Assembly: GCA_937959395.1 (NCBI GenBank)
Contig: CALGLR010000014.1
Location: forward strand, 1 to 42,573
Length of the DNA stretch: 42,573 bases
Direction of reading: 5' to 3'
Source of the DNA: an uncultured Flavobacteriaceae bacterium
GTDB lineage: Bacteria > Bacteroidota > Bacteroidia > Flavobacteriales > Flavobacteriaceae
Below, one piece after another: positions 9,422 to 17,600 of the stretch; position 1 is the first letter of the stretch; each line of letters begins with the position of its first letter. The position numbers were made by a program, and so were the translations under genes. The notes beneath the pieces are model-generated. The model did no database searches. It saw only the letters and a list, made by a program, of their open reading frames with translations, and had not been told where the DNA came from.

Positions 9422-9934
9422 CTAACCAAAGCTTTTTAAGACCATTTTTGCTTGCAAATAGTGTTTTCCGGTTCTAAAATTCTTTTGTTTTTCGAAATGC
9501 AGGTTCTTAATTTCTCCAAATTTAGTGTCTTGTTCTAGTTTATGAACTAATTTTAAAATGGCATTGTAGTTTCCTTCTACTGTAAATTGATAGGTCTTTA
9601 TAACAAGATCTTCATTTTTAATAGCATGCGGTTCTAGAAAGCTAACAACTTTAAGATTGTTAGCATTTGCATAAGTATTTATTGTTTTCAATAAATTATT
9701 TTGCAACGAGCTACCATCTAATTGATACTTTTTAAGTAAGCCGTTATAATGATTCTGCTTTTGTTTTAATAGCGAGAGCTGTTTAGGCGCATTTTTAAAA
9801 AGGAGATCTTGCTGTTTTAACGTATTGTGTTGTATTTTTAATGCTAATGTATTAGAAATGGCTAGTTTATAGCATAGCACTAGTATGATAACAAAACCAA
9901 TGACCAATAGGATGTTTTTATTCTTGTTAGTCAT
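9422..9934 (-). CDS. PilO/GspM-like inner-membrane assembly protein
   Basis: The protein is 170 residues with a short cytoplasmic N-terminus, one membrane segment at about 8-28, a helical stretch (about 35-70) and a small alpha/beta domain (YQFTVEGNYNAILKLVHKLEQ). This is the layout of PilO/GspM proteins, which form the inner-membrane platform with PilN/GspL. Sequence resemblance is weak, and the call rests on topology plus position. It is the last gene of the leftward arm, overlapping the GspL-like gene by 8 bases. Confidence 0.6.
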   Translation of the reverse strand: MTNKNKNILLVIGFVIILVLCYKLAISNTLALKIQHNTLKQQDLLFKNAPKQLSLLKQKQNHYNGLLKKYQLDGSSLQNNLLKTINTYANANNLKVVSFLEPHAIKNEDLVIKTYQFTVEGNYNAILKLVHKLEQDTKFGEIKNLHFEKQKNFRTGKHYLQAKMVLKSFG

Positions 9935-11132
9935 TGTTTATATTTAATTTAATAGTGAATATTGATTTGGATTTTGAAGTATCACCGTAATCTTTAATTT
10001 CTATTGTTTTAATCCAATATTTGGCTTCTAAAGCGGCAATCCATTCCGAAAACACCTTACTTGAAGACGATTCACCAGAAATGAAAATGCTATCATCGTT
10101 GTAATGTATGGTTTGATCTGCTTTTACTCGTTTTAAAAGCGGTTGAAAATTAAACTCTGTTAGTAAAATGGTATTGGGTAGGCTTTGTATAATAGCATTT
10201 GTATAAAACGAGCTTTTAGAGGCATTACTTTTTAAAACATCATCTACCAATTTCTTGGTTTTAATAACGTCTTCGTTTAGTTTTAAAATCGTTGTTTTGT
10301 TTGCGGTATTGATTTGCGAGGTTTGCTCTAGCGTTTTTACTTTTTCAAAATAATGATTAAAAATTAAGAAGTTAATGAGTAAAAGGCCTAAAATGAAAAA
10401 CAACCCGAATTTAAAAAACAGACTAAAAAATCGAGCCTGTTTATAATCATTAAAAAATGATTGTTTTACAGGATCATAGTTTGTGTGCGAACTCGTTGTT
10501 TGCAAAATAGTTTGTAATGCTCCAGCAATTGAAATAATGGTTTTATTGCTAGCATCTAAACCATTAATAATATAATTAACTATATTTTTAGGGATTGTTT
10601 TTTCTAGTGTTGAAATATAATTATTCTGTAGAGTGACTTTAGAATTTGAAGTCACAATGGTTTCTTCGGAAATAAATTGGGTAACATTAGAAATAATAAT
10701 ATTGCCTAGAGAAAAATTCAATATAGAAATAGCTGATTTTTTGTAAGCATCAATTATCTTATTTACATAATCTTTTCTGCATATAGAAATAAAATGAGTC
10801 TTGCCCTGAGTTAAGACTTCATAATAGAATTCGTTTAAGTTAATGTTAGGGAATACTTTATAAACTAACTTTAAGGAATCATTAATATCACTATTAATAG
10901 ACTTGCTAAGCACATTATTGTTATTAATAATTAAAACGGCATGTTGTTTTTTTGAAAGCCGTTTAGAAGCGGCTTCAATATTTGAAGTTTCAAAATTTTG
11001 CTCCAATTCAATTTTATCATTGCTTTTTTTTAAAAGTGAAATTAGAATCGTCTCCTCACCTTTTAAGGTAGTATGTTCTATGCCACAAAAGTGGTTTCCG
11101 AACTGAAGATATGATACTATTTTTTGAACCAT
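9927..11132 (-). CDS. GspL/PilM-PilN-like inner-membrane platform protein
   Basis: The protein has 401 residues. The first 235 are cytoplasmic and look like a diverged actin-like/PilM-type domain (VLIINNNNVLSKS, ending in ISIAGALQTIL). One membrane segment lies at about 236-258 (FFSLFFKFGLFFILGLLL), followed by a periplasmic PilN-like helix and ferredoxin-like domain. A PilM plus PilN fusion is what GspL is. It would recruit the ATPase at the inner membrane. The start ATG shares one base with the secretin stop (TAATG), indicating translational coupling. Confidence 0.65.
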   Translation of the reverse strand: MVQKIVSYLQFGNHFCGIEHTTLKGEETILISLLKKSNDKIELEQNFETSNIEAASKRLSKKQHAVLIINNNNVLSKSINSDINDSLKLVYKVFPNINLNEFYYEVLTQGKTHFISICRKDYVNKIIDAYKKSAISILNFSLGNIIISNVTQFISEETIVTSNSKVTLQNNYISTLEKTIPKNIVNYIINGLDASNKTIISIAGALQTILQTTSSHTNYDPVKQSFFNDYKQARFFSLFFKFGLFFILGLLLINFLIFNHYFEKVKTLEQTSQINTANKTTILKLNEDVIKTKKLVDDVLKSNASKSSFYTNAIIQSLPNTILLTEFNFQPLLKRVKADQTIHYNDDSIFISGESSSSKVFSEWIAALEAKYWIKTIEIKDYGDTSKSKSIFTIKLNINND

Positions 11133-13363
11133 TAATAAATCACCGTTGGTTTAATTAAAACTGATAATTTAGATTTTCTAGCTTCTCGTCTTCTTTTACT
11201 AAACAAGTATTTAATAATAGGGATTCTAGCTAAAAAAGGAACTCCAGTGCCTGAGTTGCTTTTTAAGTTCTCTTCTAAGCCTCCTAAAATAGCAATGTCT
11301 TGATCTTGCATTCTTATAATAGAGGTGAAATTACGAGAACTAATATCAGGTGGTGCATCTTCAGAGATGCGATCTCCAAAGCTAGATTGAATCACATTAA
11401 TGTCTAATAATACTTGGCCATTACCAGAAACCGAAGGTTTTATTGTTAACCCTAGCTCGGCATCAATAGGAAAATAGTTTGTGATTTCAGAACTCTGCGG
11501 ATTATCGGTTCCTATAACATTACGTTGCGTTACCGCATAATATGAAGTTTCACCATTAGAGAATGTGGCGCGGTGCCCGTTTAAAGTTGCTAACTTGGGT
11601 GTAGATAGTACTTTAAAATTTCCATTGCTTTCCATAGCTTTTACTTTTGCGAAAAAATTAGGAATCACTTTTCCTAAATTAAAACCGCCAAAATCATCAA
11701 AGCTTCCTATTATTTTATTTATGGTTTTTGCACCAAGAGTTAAATCTGCATTTGGATAAATATTTCCTCGAGTTTCTACTGCGCTATCTCCCAAACCCCA
11801 TTCTACACCTGTTTCTATAGTGTTATTTCTACTTACTTCTATAATCATTACTTCTATAAGTACAACAGGAATGGGTTTATCTATTTGTTTTACAAAACTC
11901 TTAAAACGTTGAATTTTAGAACTGGGCCCAGTGATGTAAAAACTATTTAATTCGAAATCTATTTCTATATCTAAATCTTGAGTTAACTCTGTAGGAATAA
12001 TACTTAAAAGATCGCTTGATGAGTTACTGCCAGAGTTAGAGCTCCCTCCATTTTGGTTTCCAAAGCCCTGTCGTTGTGTTGTGTTATTTCTATTATTAAA
12101 TTGACCAGAACCATTATTTAGTCCATTATTTGAACCATTATTTTGGTTAGAATTAATACCAGAACCATTGCTAAAGTTATTAAAAGTACCACCAGAATTT
12201 AAATTACTACTAAGGCGTCTATTTCCTGCTCCAGAAGGATCTGATAAAAGTTCTACCGAACGGTATTGTAGCGAAACCACTTCTACATTACGAACGCTCA
12301 ATTGGCTTTCTGTTCCAAAATAATAAATGTTACCTTCTTTTTTAAAGGTGAATTTTTTAGCGTTTGAAGTGGTTACAGGTCTACTTTGAGACTGTTGGTT
12401 TTGCCCAGAACTTACTCCAGAATTTGAAGCAGTTGAAGCATTGTTTTGAGATTCAAATAATTTTATTAAAAGTGTGTCAAAATCTATTGATTTAGCTTTA
12501 AACGAGGCAGCTCCAGTAGCATCAAGAGGTGTGGCTGTAAATACATCTATTTTAAGTTCATTACCAATATCGTTAATAACATCGGCAATTGGTGTGTTTT
12601 GAAAATCGACTTCTAATAATTTATTTTCAGGATTTAATACCTTGAAAAAGAAGTTAGACTTTCGCCTTCTTACTGGTCTTTGTGCATTTTGGGCGTTATT
12701 AGGGTCTGTCGTGGCTGTAGTCGAGCCTCCTTCAAATAAATAAAACCCTTCTTTAGATTTTTCAACATATAAATTATTTGCAAACGCTAAATTATTCATT
12801 GCCGATTCAAAAGGCATGTCTTGAATATAAGCGGTTAAAGGTAAGCTTCCTAAAGCAGGAGAAAATACCAGGTTTTTTCCTGTTTTATCCATAATGGTTT
12901 TAAAAACATCGTACAATAAGTCGCCTTTCGCATCTATAGAAATAGAGTTGTTCCCGGGATTAAAAGCAATAGGGATAATACGTTCCTTTGGTTTTTCTTC
13001 TGGTTTTTTAAAGCGTTTTACCGAGAGTATATTTCCTGTGAAATCTATTGTTAAACTATACTCTTTGCATAAAAAAACTAATAAATCGGCAACGGTTGCA
13101 TTTGTGAAATTGTTTTTTATAGGCTGATTTAAATCTGTAGATACATTAATGTTTACTTTATGTAATTCTGAAATGGCTAATAAAAAATTAGCCAATGTAA
13201 TGTCTTGTACTTGAATATCGGTCTTTACGTTTTCAGTTAGACCTGGATTAGACACAGAGAGTAATTCTAATTTCGTTTTTATGTTATTAATACGTTGTTC
13301 TTCATTTTGGGTATATCCAAAAACAGAAACAAGTAATAGTAATATAATGAGTCGTTTTTTCAT
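11132..13363 (-). CDS. gspD: T2SS/T4P-family outer-membrane secretin
   Basis: This 743-residue secretin has a signal peptide (ending FGYTQ at about 19). STN/N0-like and N1-like domains occupy about 45-118, 137-211 and 246-350. The secretin core runs from about 500 to the end, with the characteristic DQDIAILGGL and GVPFLARIPIIKYLFSKRR and a final strand LSVLIKPTVIY. It forms the outer-membrane channel. Residues about 385-450 are an Asn/Gly/Ser-rich low-complexity stretch between the N-domains and the core. A PilQ-like call is possible, but the neighbours (GspC-, GspK-like) favour GspD. It is followed by the GspL-like gene with one-base overlap. Confidence 0.9.
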   Translation of the reverse strand: MKKRLIILLLLVSVFGYTQNEEQRINNIKTKLELLSVSNPGLTENVKTDIQVQDITLANFLLAISELHKVNINVSTDLNQPIKNNFTNATVADLLVFLCKEYSLTIDFTGNILSVKRFKKPEEKPKERIIPIAFNPGNNSISIDAKGDLLYDVFKTIMDKTGKNLVFSPALGSLPLTAYIQDMPFESAMNNLAFANNLYVEKSKEGFYLFEGGSTTATTDPNNAQNAQRPVRRRKSNFFFKVLNPENKLLEVDFQNTPIADVINDIGNELKIDVFTATPLDATGAASFKAKSIDFDTLLIKLFESQNNASTASNSGVSSGQNQQSQSRPVTTSNAKKFTFKKEGNIYYFGTESQLSVRNVEVVSLQYRSVELLSDPSGAGNRRLSSNLNSGGTFNNFSNGSGINSNQNNGSNNGLNNGSGQFNNRNNTTQRQGFGNQNGGSSNSGSNSSSDLLSIIPTELTQDLDIEIDFELNSFYITGPSSKIQRFKSFVKQIDKPIPVVLIEVMIIEVSRNNTIETGVEWGLGDSAVETRGNIYPNADLTLGAKTINKIIGSFDDFGGFNLGKVIPNFFAKVKAMESNGNFKVLSTPKLATLNGHRATFSNGETSYYAVTQRNVIGTDNPQSSEITNYFPIDAELGLTIKPSVSGNGQVLLDINVIQSSFGDRISEDAPPDISSRNFTSIIRMQDQDIAILGGLEENLKSNSGTGVPFLARIPIIKYLFSKRRREARKSKLSVLIKPTVIY

Positions 13364-13376
13364 AATAACTTAGTTA

Positions 13377-14783
13377 TTAAACCGCTAAAAGGGCATAAAT
13401 TTCATCGACAGAGGTAATTCCTGCTTTTACTAAATTTATGGCATTATCTTTTAGTGTTTTTATAGTATTAGTTTTGATATAATCATCAATTTCTAATTCA
13501 TTATTTTTTATATGTTTAACTAATGTTTTTGTAATTGGTATTATTTCATAAATAGCTTTTCTGTCTTTGTAACCTGTATGGTAACAATGGCTACAGCCTA
13601 CAGCAATGAAATGATTTTCAATATCTTTAGGTGCTTCATATTGAGACGGAAAAATACTTGGCGAAATTAACGCTTCTTTTTTACAATGCTCGCATAATTT
13701 CCTTACTAAACGTTGTGCTACACTAACATTAAGGGTACTTGCTATTAAAAAAGGAGGGATATCCATATCTATTAAACGAGAAATGGTAGCCCAGGCTGAA
13801 TTAGTATGAATAGTAGATAAGACTAAATGTCCAGTTAAAGCCGCTCTAATAGCCATGTTTGCTGTTTTGGCATCTCGTATTTCACCAACCATAATAACAT
13901 CTGGGTCTTGGCGTAAAAAAGTTCGTAATGTACTGGCGAAATCTAAACCTATATTTTCTTTTAATTGTACTTGGTTAATGCCTTCTAAAGTATATTCTAT
14001 AGGGTCTTCAATGGTTAAAATGTTAGTTTTATCGTCGTTTAATAGTTTTAGGGTGGCGTATAATGTCGTTGTTTTTCCTGAACCCGTTGGTCCGGAAATT
14101 AAAACAATTCCATTAGGTTTTTTTATCGTTTCCTTATAGATTTTAAGTTCCTCTTTTGTAAAACCTAAATCATCTAGTACAATGTGATTTGCATCTTTAC
14201 TTAATATACGTAGAACTAGTTTTTCACCATGTAATGTTGGTAAGGAGGAGACACGAATATCAAATTCATTAGTAGTAGTCTTTACACTTATTCTTCCGTC
14301 TTGAGGTAAGCGTTTTTCAGAGATATCGAGACCAGCTTTTATTTTTAATTTATTTATAATTATAGGGTACTCTTGTAACGAAATAACGTATTGCTCTTTT
14401 AATTTTCCATCTAAACGAAAACGAACTCTGCAACGCTCTTCATAGGGTTCAAAATGAATATCACTACTGCCAATATCTTTAGCCGTTAATAATATTTTTT
14501 CTAAAAAATCAGTACTAAAATGTAGGTCTTCTATAGTTGTGTTTACTCGTTTTCTAAAATTTGTAGTTAAATATTTAGAGATAGACTCTTTAGAATCTTC
14601 AACTAAATGTATGGTTTTTCCTAAAACAATTTCGAGTTCTTGTTTTAAATCATCGGTGATGTTCTCGGTTTTAAATGTAATACTATTATTAGCGTGCTTT
14701 ATAGGAATTACTCTGTAATGAAACGCTTGTTCGCTGCTTATAAGCTGCATTAAATCTGTTGATATGTCGAATTGTTCTTTCAA
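13377..14783 (-). CDS. gspE: GspE/PulE-family secretion ATPase
   Basis: A 468-residue hexameric ATPase that powers pseudopilus assembly. It shows the N-terminal SSDIHFEPYEERCRVRFRLD segment (106-125), Walker A GPTGSGKT (231-238), the Asp-box region (258-305), Walker B with PDVIMVGEIRD (294-304), the His box HTNSAWATISRL, and a zinc tetracysteine pair Cys364/Cys367 and Cys397/Cys400. The zinc module is typical of GspE/PilB rather than PilT. The large N1E domain is short (about 90 residues). It lies 13 bases upstream of the secretin gene. Confidence 0.93.
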   Translation of the reverse strand: MKEQFDISTDLMQLISSEQAFHYRVIPIKHANNSITFKTENITDDLKQELEIVLGKTIHLVEDSKESISKYLTTNFRKRVNTTIEDLHFSTDFLEKILLTAKDIGSSDIHFEPYEERCRVRFRLDGKLKEQYVISLQEYPIIINKLKIKAGLDISEKRLPQDGRISVKTTTNEFDIRVSSLPTLHGEKLVLRILSKDANHIVLDDLGFTKEELKIYKETIKKPNGIVLISGPTGSGKTTTLYATLKLLNDDKTNILTIEDPIEYTLEGINQVQLKENIGLDFASTLRTFLRQDPDVIMVGEIRDAKTANMAIRAALTGHLVLSTIHTNSAWATISRLIDMDIPPFLIASTLNVSVAQRLVRKLCEHCKKEALISPSIFPSQYEAPKDIENHFIAVGCSHCYHTGYKDRKAIYEIIPITKTLVKHIKNNELEIDDYIKTNTIKTLKDNAINLVKAGITSVDEIYALLAV

Positions 14784-14789
14784 AATAGT

Positions 14790-15269
14790 TTAAATAGTAT
14801 ATACAGAGTTAATAAAGCCTAACCAATATCCTAAATAGGCAATTCCGAAGAATAAACTCATATAACCCGCTAATGGTACTGTTTTGTTTTTTGAATTGGT
14901 CTTTAAAATGAAGTGCAGCATTAGTGAGAATATTAAGGAACTTATAAATAGTATAAGAAAAGATACAGAAGAAAAAGCAAACGACAAAGCGATAAATAAT
15001 AATACATCTCCTAAACCAAATGCATCGCTAAACTTTATTTTTAACTTATATCTTGAATATAATAGTAATATTAATAACAAAATAGAAACAAAAGTTAGGT
15101 TAATAATAGTAGACATAAAAAATAATTCTGGTAATACATTATTATAATGCAGTATACCACAAACTATTGCTAATATTGGAAAAAAGAACCAGTACACTTT
15201 ACGTTCTTTTACATCTTGATAAAAAATGGAGAGAAAAATAAACATTAGGGCTAGTTTTAAAAGAAACAC
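14790..15269 (-). CDS. A24-family prepilin peptidase, minimal form
   Basis: The 159-residue polytopic membrane protein has the two catalytic aspartates of the TFPP family: Asp19 in FYQDVKERKVYWF and Asp88 in FGLGD (85-88). It lacks the cytoplasmic N-methyltransferase domain and zinc cysteines of PilD/GspO, so it may cleave without methylating the prepilins. It sits between the GspE and GspG-like genes with 6- and 5-base gaps and is presumably dedicated to the four pseudopilins of this locus. Confidence 0.87.
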   Translation of the reverse strand: MFLLKLALMFIFLSIFYQDVKERKVYWFFFPILAIVCGILHYNNVLPELFFMSTIINLTFVSILLLILLLYSRYKLKIKFSDAFGLGDVLLFIALSFAFSSVSFLILFISSLIFSLMLHFILKTNSKNKTVPLAGYMSLFFGIAYLGYWLGFINSVYTI

Positions 15270-15274
15270 TTGTG

Positions 15275-15679
15275 TTAATCTTTAATAGTTTGCTTAGGTG
15301 ATCCTTTTTCGTCAATCTCCCAGACATTAAATATACCATCACCATCAAAATCGGTTATGGCAGTAGCTCTTGCTTTAAAACTATTATTTGTAGCGTTTAA
15401 AATTTCGTAGGTATAATTTGCTTTACCTTCTTCTTTAACTGTTGTAGGCGCTTCGAAATCGATATCATTAAAATCCATAGAATATTTTGAATACATGTAT
15501 CGGTATGTGGTTTGCGAATTATGAATATGTGTTAGTTGTGTTTGTGCTTCTATACTTCTTGTTTTACTTATTAATGGCATTAGGTTAGGCAAGGCTAATA
15601 AAAGTAATATACCTATTATTACTAATACAATTAGTATTTCTTGAAGATTATAAGCTTGTATTTTCTTATTAAGTTTCAT
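15275..15679 (-). CDS. gspG: GspG-like major pseudopilin
   Basis: A 134-residue type IV prepilin-like protein. A short basic leader precedes the cleavage motif QA/YNLQEILIVLVIIGILLL, with Glu at +5 and a 20-residue hydrophobic helix. The -1 residue is Ala rather than the usual Gly. The C-terminal end has DFDGDGIFNVWE, an acidic loop like the calcium site of GspG. It is the first gene of the leftward arm, as expected for the most abundant subunit. Confidence 0.8.
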   Translation of the reverse strand: MKLNKKIQAYNLQEILIVLVIIGILLLLALPNLMPLISKTRSIEAQTQLTHIHNSQTTYRYMYSKYSMDFNDIDFEAPTTVKEEGKANYTYEILNATNNSFKARATAITDFDGDGIFNVWEIDEKGSPKQTIKD

Positions 15680-15697
15680 ATCATTTAGGTTAGGGGT

Positions 15698-15706
15698 GTA
15701 AATATA
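15698..15706 (-). promoter_or_regulatory. candidate -7 region TATATTTAC of the leftward T2SS arm
   Basis: On the minus strand TATATTTAC lies about 20 bases before ATG 15679. It differs from TAnnTTTG only at the last base and is identical to the 9-mer at 16029-16037 before the rightward arm. Confidence 0.35.
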
Positions 15707-16028
15707 TAAGATATTTTATTAATAGGGTTAGTTTTGGTCTATTGCTAGCGAACCTAAATTAAGCTAATTTTTAATTAAAATGGCAGAGGGAGTATATAGT
15801 TTCATGGTTTATAAGCTAATTTTGAACTATCTATATCTGGTTGAATCCCGTCGAAACCTTTGTTATATAGTTCTCGACTGCGCTCGAACGGACAAACTAA
15901 TAAATATTTCTTACTTAAAAATGAGTGGTTTTTAATTAATTGTTTGTACTAAGTAACTGATTTTAATGTTAATTATTACCTTTCACCTAAAAGAGAAGGT
16001 AAAATCATATCGATTAAATGCAAATAAT
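15707..16028. promoter_or_regulatory. divergent intergenic region of the T2SS-like locus
   Basis: The gap separates the two arms. It contains a TTACCTT/AAGGTAA inverted repeat (15976-15982, 15996-16002) and, at about 15848-15895, a GTCGAAA..TTCTCGACTGCGCTCGAACGGACA stretch. That stretch resembles the intergenic TCGA-rich repeats seen in flavobacteria and in this window at 40116-40267. No coding frame was recognised. Confidence 0.4.
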
Positions 16029-16037
16029 TATATTTAC
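16029..16037 (+). promoter_or_regulatory. candidate -7 region TATATTTAC of the rightward T2SS arm
   Basis: TATATTTAC ends 14 bases before ATG 16052 and matches the 9-mer in front of the leftward arm, suggesting that both arms use the same kind of promoter and short leaders. Confidence 0.35.
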
Positions 16038-16051
16038 AAAAAATACAACAG

Positions 16052-16780
16052 ATGTTTAAAAACATACAATTTATACTACTTACATTAGTTATAGTTTCAT
16101 GTAAATCGATTGCTGTTCAAGATCGTTACCAGCAAACAACAAAACAAAAAATGGCTATAGGTAGCATTGGTTTAAATAGTAACTTTATTCTTGAACAGGG
16201 TTATGATAATACGGGGCTTCCTAATTATGATAAGGAGATAAAAGTTTCAATTAAATCTTTACCTTATAATAAGGCAACTTATAATGCATTTAGTAAAGCG
16301 GCTCAATTACAAGAGGCTAATTTTAAAGTAAATTATATAGACTCTACAGAAATTAAACCTAGATATATAGATATTTCTATTGCAGATAAAGTATTGCTTA
16401 TTGAGAGTTTAAATGCGAATTCTAATATTACTATTAAAAACTATTTAAGTACTCAAAGAGAAGCGAAAATTGTAACCAGTATTGCTATGGCTTTACCTTC
16501 ACCTTTAAATAATAGTATAAGAGAGGGCGATGAATATTTTTTATCTGAATATGGTAAAAAATCATATGCGATTGCGATCTATAGAAAAGGAATGTTAATT
16601 GAAACCATTCCATTTACAGATGGTGTTATTTTTGCTTATGATGTTTCAAGCTGTTGCTGGCAAGAAAATGACAAACATCAAATTGCTATTGTAGATTTGG
16701 TAGATAATAGTGATTGCCCATATAAAACACATGCTTCAGCTAAACGCGCGAAGAAGAAAATTAATTATTTTAAATTCTAA
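16052..16780 (+). CDS. lipoprotein of unknown function, first gene of rightward T2SS arm
   Basis: The product has 242 residues with a lipobox IVSC (Cys17). The mature part shows no domain I recognise. It ends basic (AKRAKKKINYFKF) and contains paired cysteines (SSCCWQ). Its place at the head of an operon of secretion genes, 3 bases before a second lipoprotein, suggests a component or substrate-related lipoprotein, possibly a pilotin-like role. That role is inference from position alone. Confidence 0.7.
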   Translation: MFKNIQFILLTLVIVSCKSIAVQDRYQQTTKQKMAIGSIGLNSNFILEQGYDNTGLPNYDKEIKVSIKSLPYNKATYNAFSKAAQLQEANFKVNYIDSTEIKPRYIDISIADKVLLIESLNANSNITIKNYLSTQREAKIVTSIAMALPSPLNNSIREGDEYFLSEYGKKSYAIAIYRKGMLIETIPFTDGVIFAYDVSSCCWQENDKHQIAIVDLVDNSDCPYKTHASAKRAKKKINYFKF

Positions 16781-16783
16781 ATA

Positions 16784-17143
16784 ATGAAGAGATTCCCAAT
16801 TATTTTATTCGTTTTTTGTTGCTTTCTTGCCTGCGACGATATTGTTGAAGTAGACGATATTTCTAATAAAACAGTGGAAGCATTAGCACCAAGTAATAAT
16901 GTTATAGTAACAAGTACTACTGTTAATTTTGCATGGGAAAATTTAGAAGATGCCGATAATTATAAAATACAAATAGCGAAACCTAGTTTTGAATCCGCTC
17001 AAGAAATTATATTAGACTCAATAGTTACTATTAACAGCCATAGTAAAACATTAGAAAATGGTGATTACCAATGGCGAGTAAAAGCTATAAATACAGAGTT
17101 TGAAACGCCATTTACAACTTTAAGTTTTTCGGTTGAAGAATAA
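16784..17143 (+). CDS. small lipoprotein with a fibronectin-III-like domain
   Basis: This 119-residue protein has lipobox FLAC (Cys17). The mature part (SNNVIVTSTTVNFAWENLED, then ADNYKIQIA and GDYQWRVKAIN) has the pattern of a single Fn3 beta-sandwich as found in many Bacteroidota envelope proteins. It overlaps the next gene by 11 bases. A scaffold or substrate-binding role at the membrane is plausible but not shown. Confidence 0.7.
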   Translation: MKRFPIILFVFCCFLACDDIVEVDDISNKTVEALAPSNNVIVTSTTVNFAWENLEDADNYKIQIAKPSFESAQEIILDSIVTINSHSKTLENGDYQWRVKAINTEFETPFTTLSFSVEE

Positions 17144-17600
17144 AACTAAAACATATGTGTTAATTGGTGCTGTACTTCTTGTTTGGGGTATAATAGGGTA
17201 TAGAATTATTTCGGCAGTGAGCCCAGATACGACTCAAATTAACGAACAAGAGTTTAGAGTAAATTTTAATCCTCAAAAACAAGTTGAATTAGATACATTT
17301 TCTGTTCAAACAGTGAATAGAGACCCGTTTTTAGGAACGTTGCAATCAAATAAAAAGATAATTAAGAAAAAGACAGTTATTTCTAAAACAGATCTAGTTT
17401 GGCCCACTGTTATTTATCAAGGAATAATGAAAGATAAATACACTAGTGCTGAACAAATATTTATAGTTAGTGTAAATGGAAAACAAGGGCTATTAAAGAA
17501 AGGAAAAGCTTTTGATGATGTAACTATTATAAAAGGGAATAAAAAGGAACTTACGGTAAAATATAAGGGTAAACTAAAAACTATAGCATTAAAGCAATGA
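17133..17600 (+). CDS. GspC/PilP-like periplasmic linker protein
   Basis: The product is 155 residues with one N-terminal membrane helix (about 8-27), a linker containing NRDPFLG at about 62-68, and a small beta domain (PTVIYQGIMK, VNGKQGLLKKGKAF, LTVKYKGK). This is the layout of GspC/PilP proteins, which link the inner-membrane platform to the secretin. The start is TTG at 17133, overlapping the previous gene by 11 bases, and no in-frame ATG lies nearby. The GTG at 17157 would cut the basic N-terminus. Confidence 0.65.
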   Translation: MKNKTKTYVLIGAVLLVWGIIGYRIISAVSPDTTQINEQEFRVNFNPQKQVELDTFSVQTVNRDPFLGTLQSNKKIIKKKTVISKTDLVWPTVIYQGIMKDKYTSAEQIFIVSVNGKQGLLKKGKAFDDVTIIKGNKKELTVKYKGKLKTIALKQ

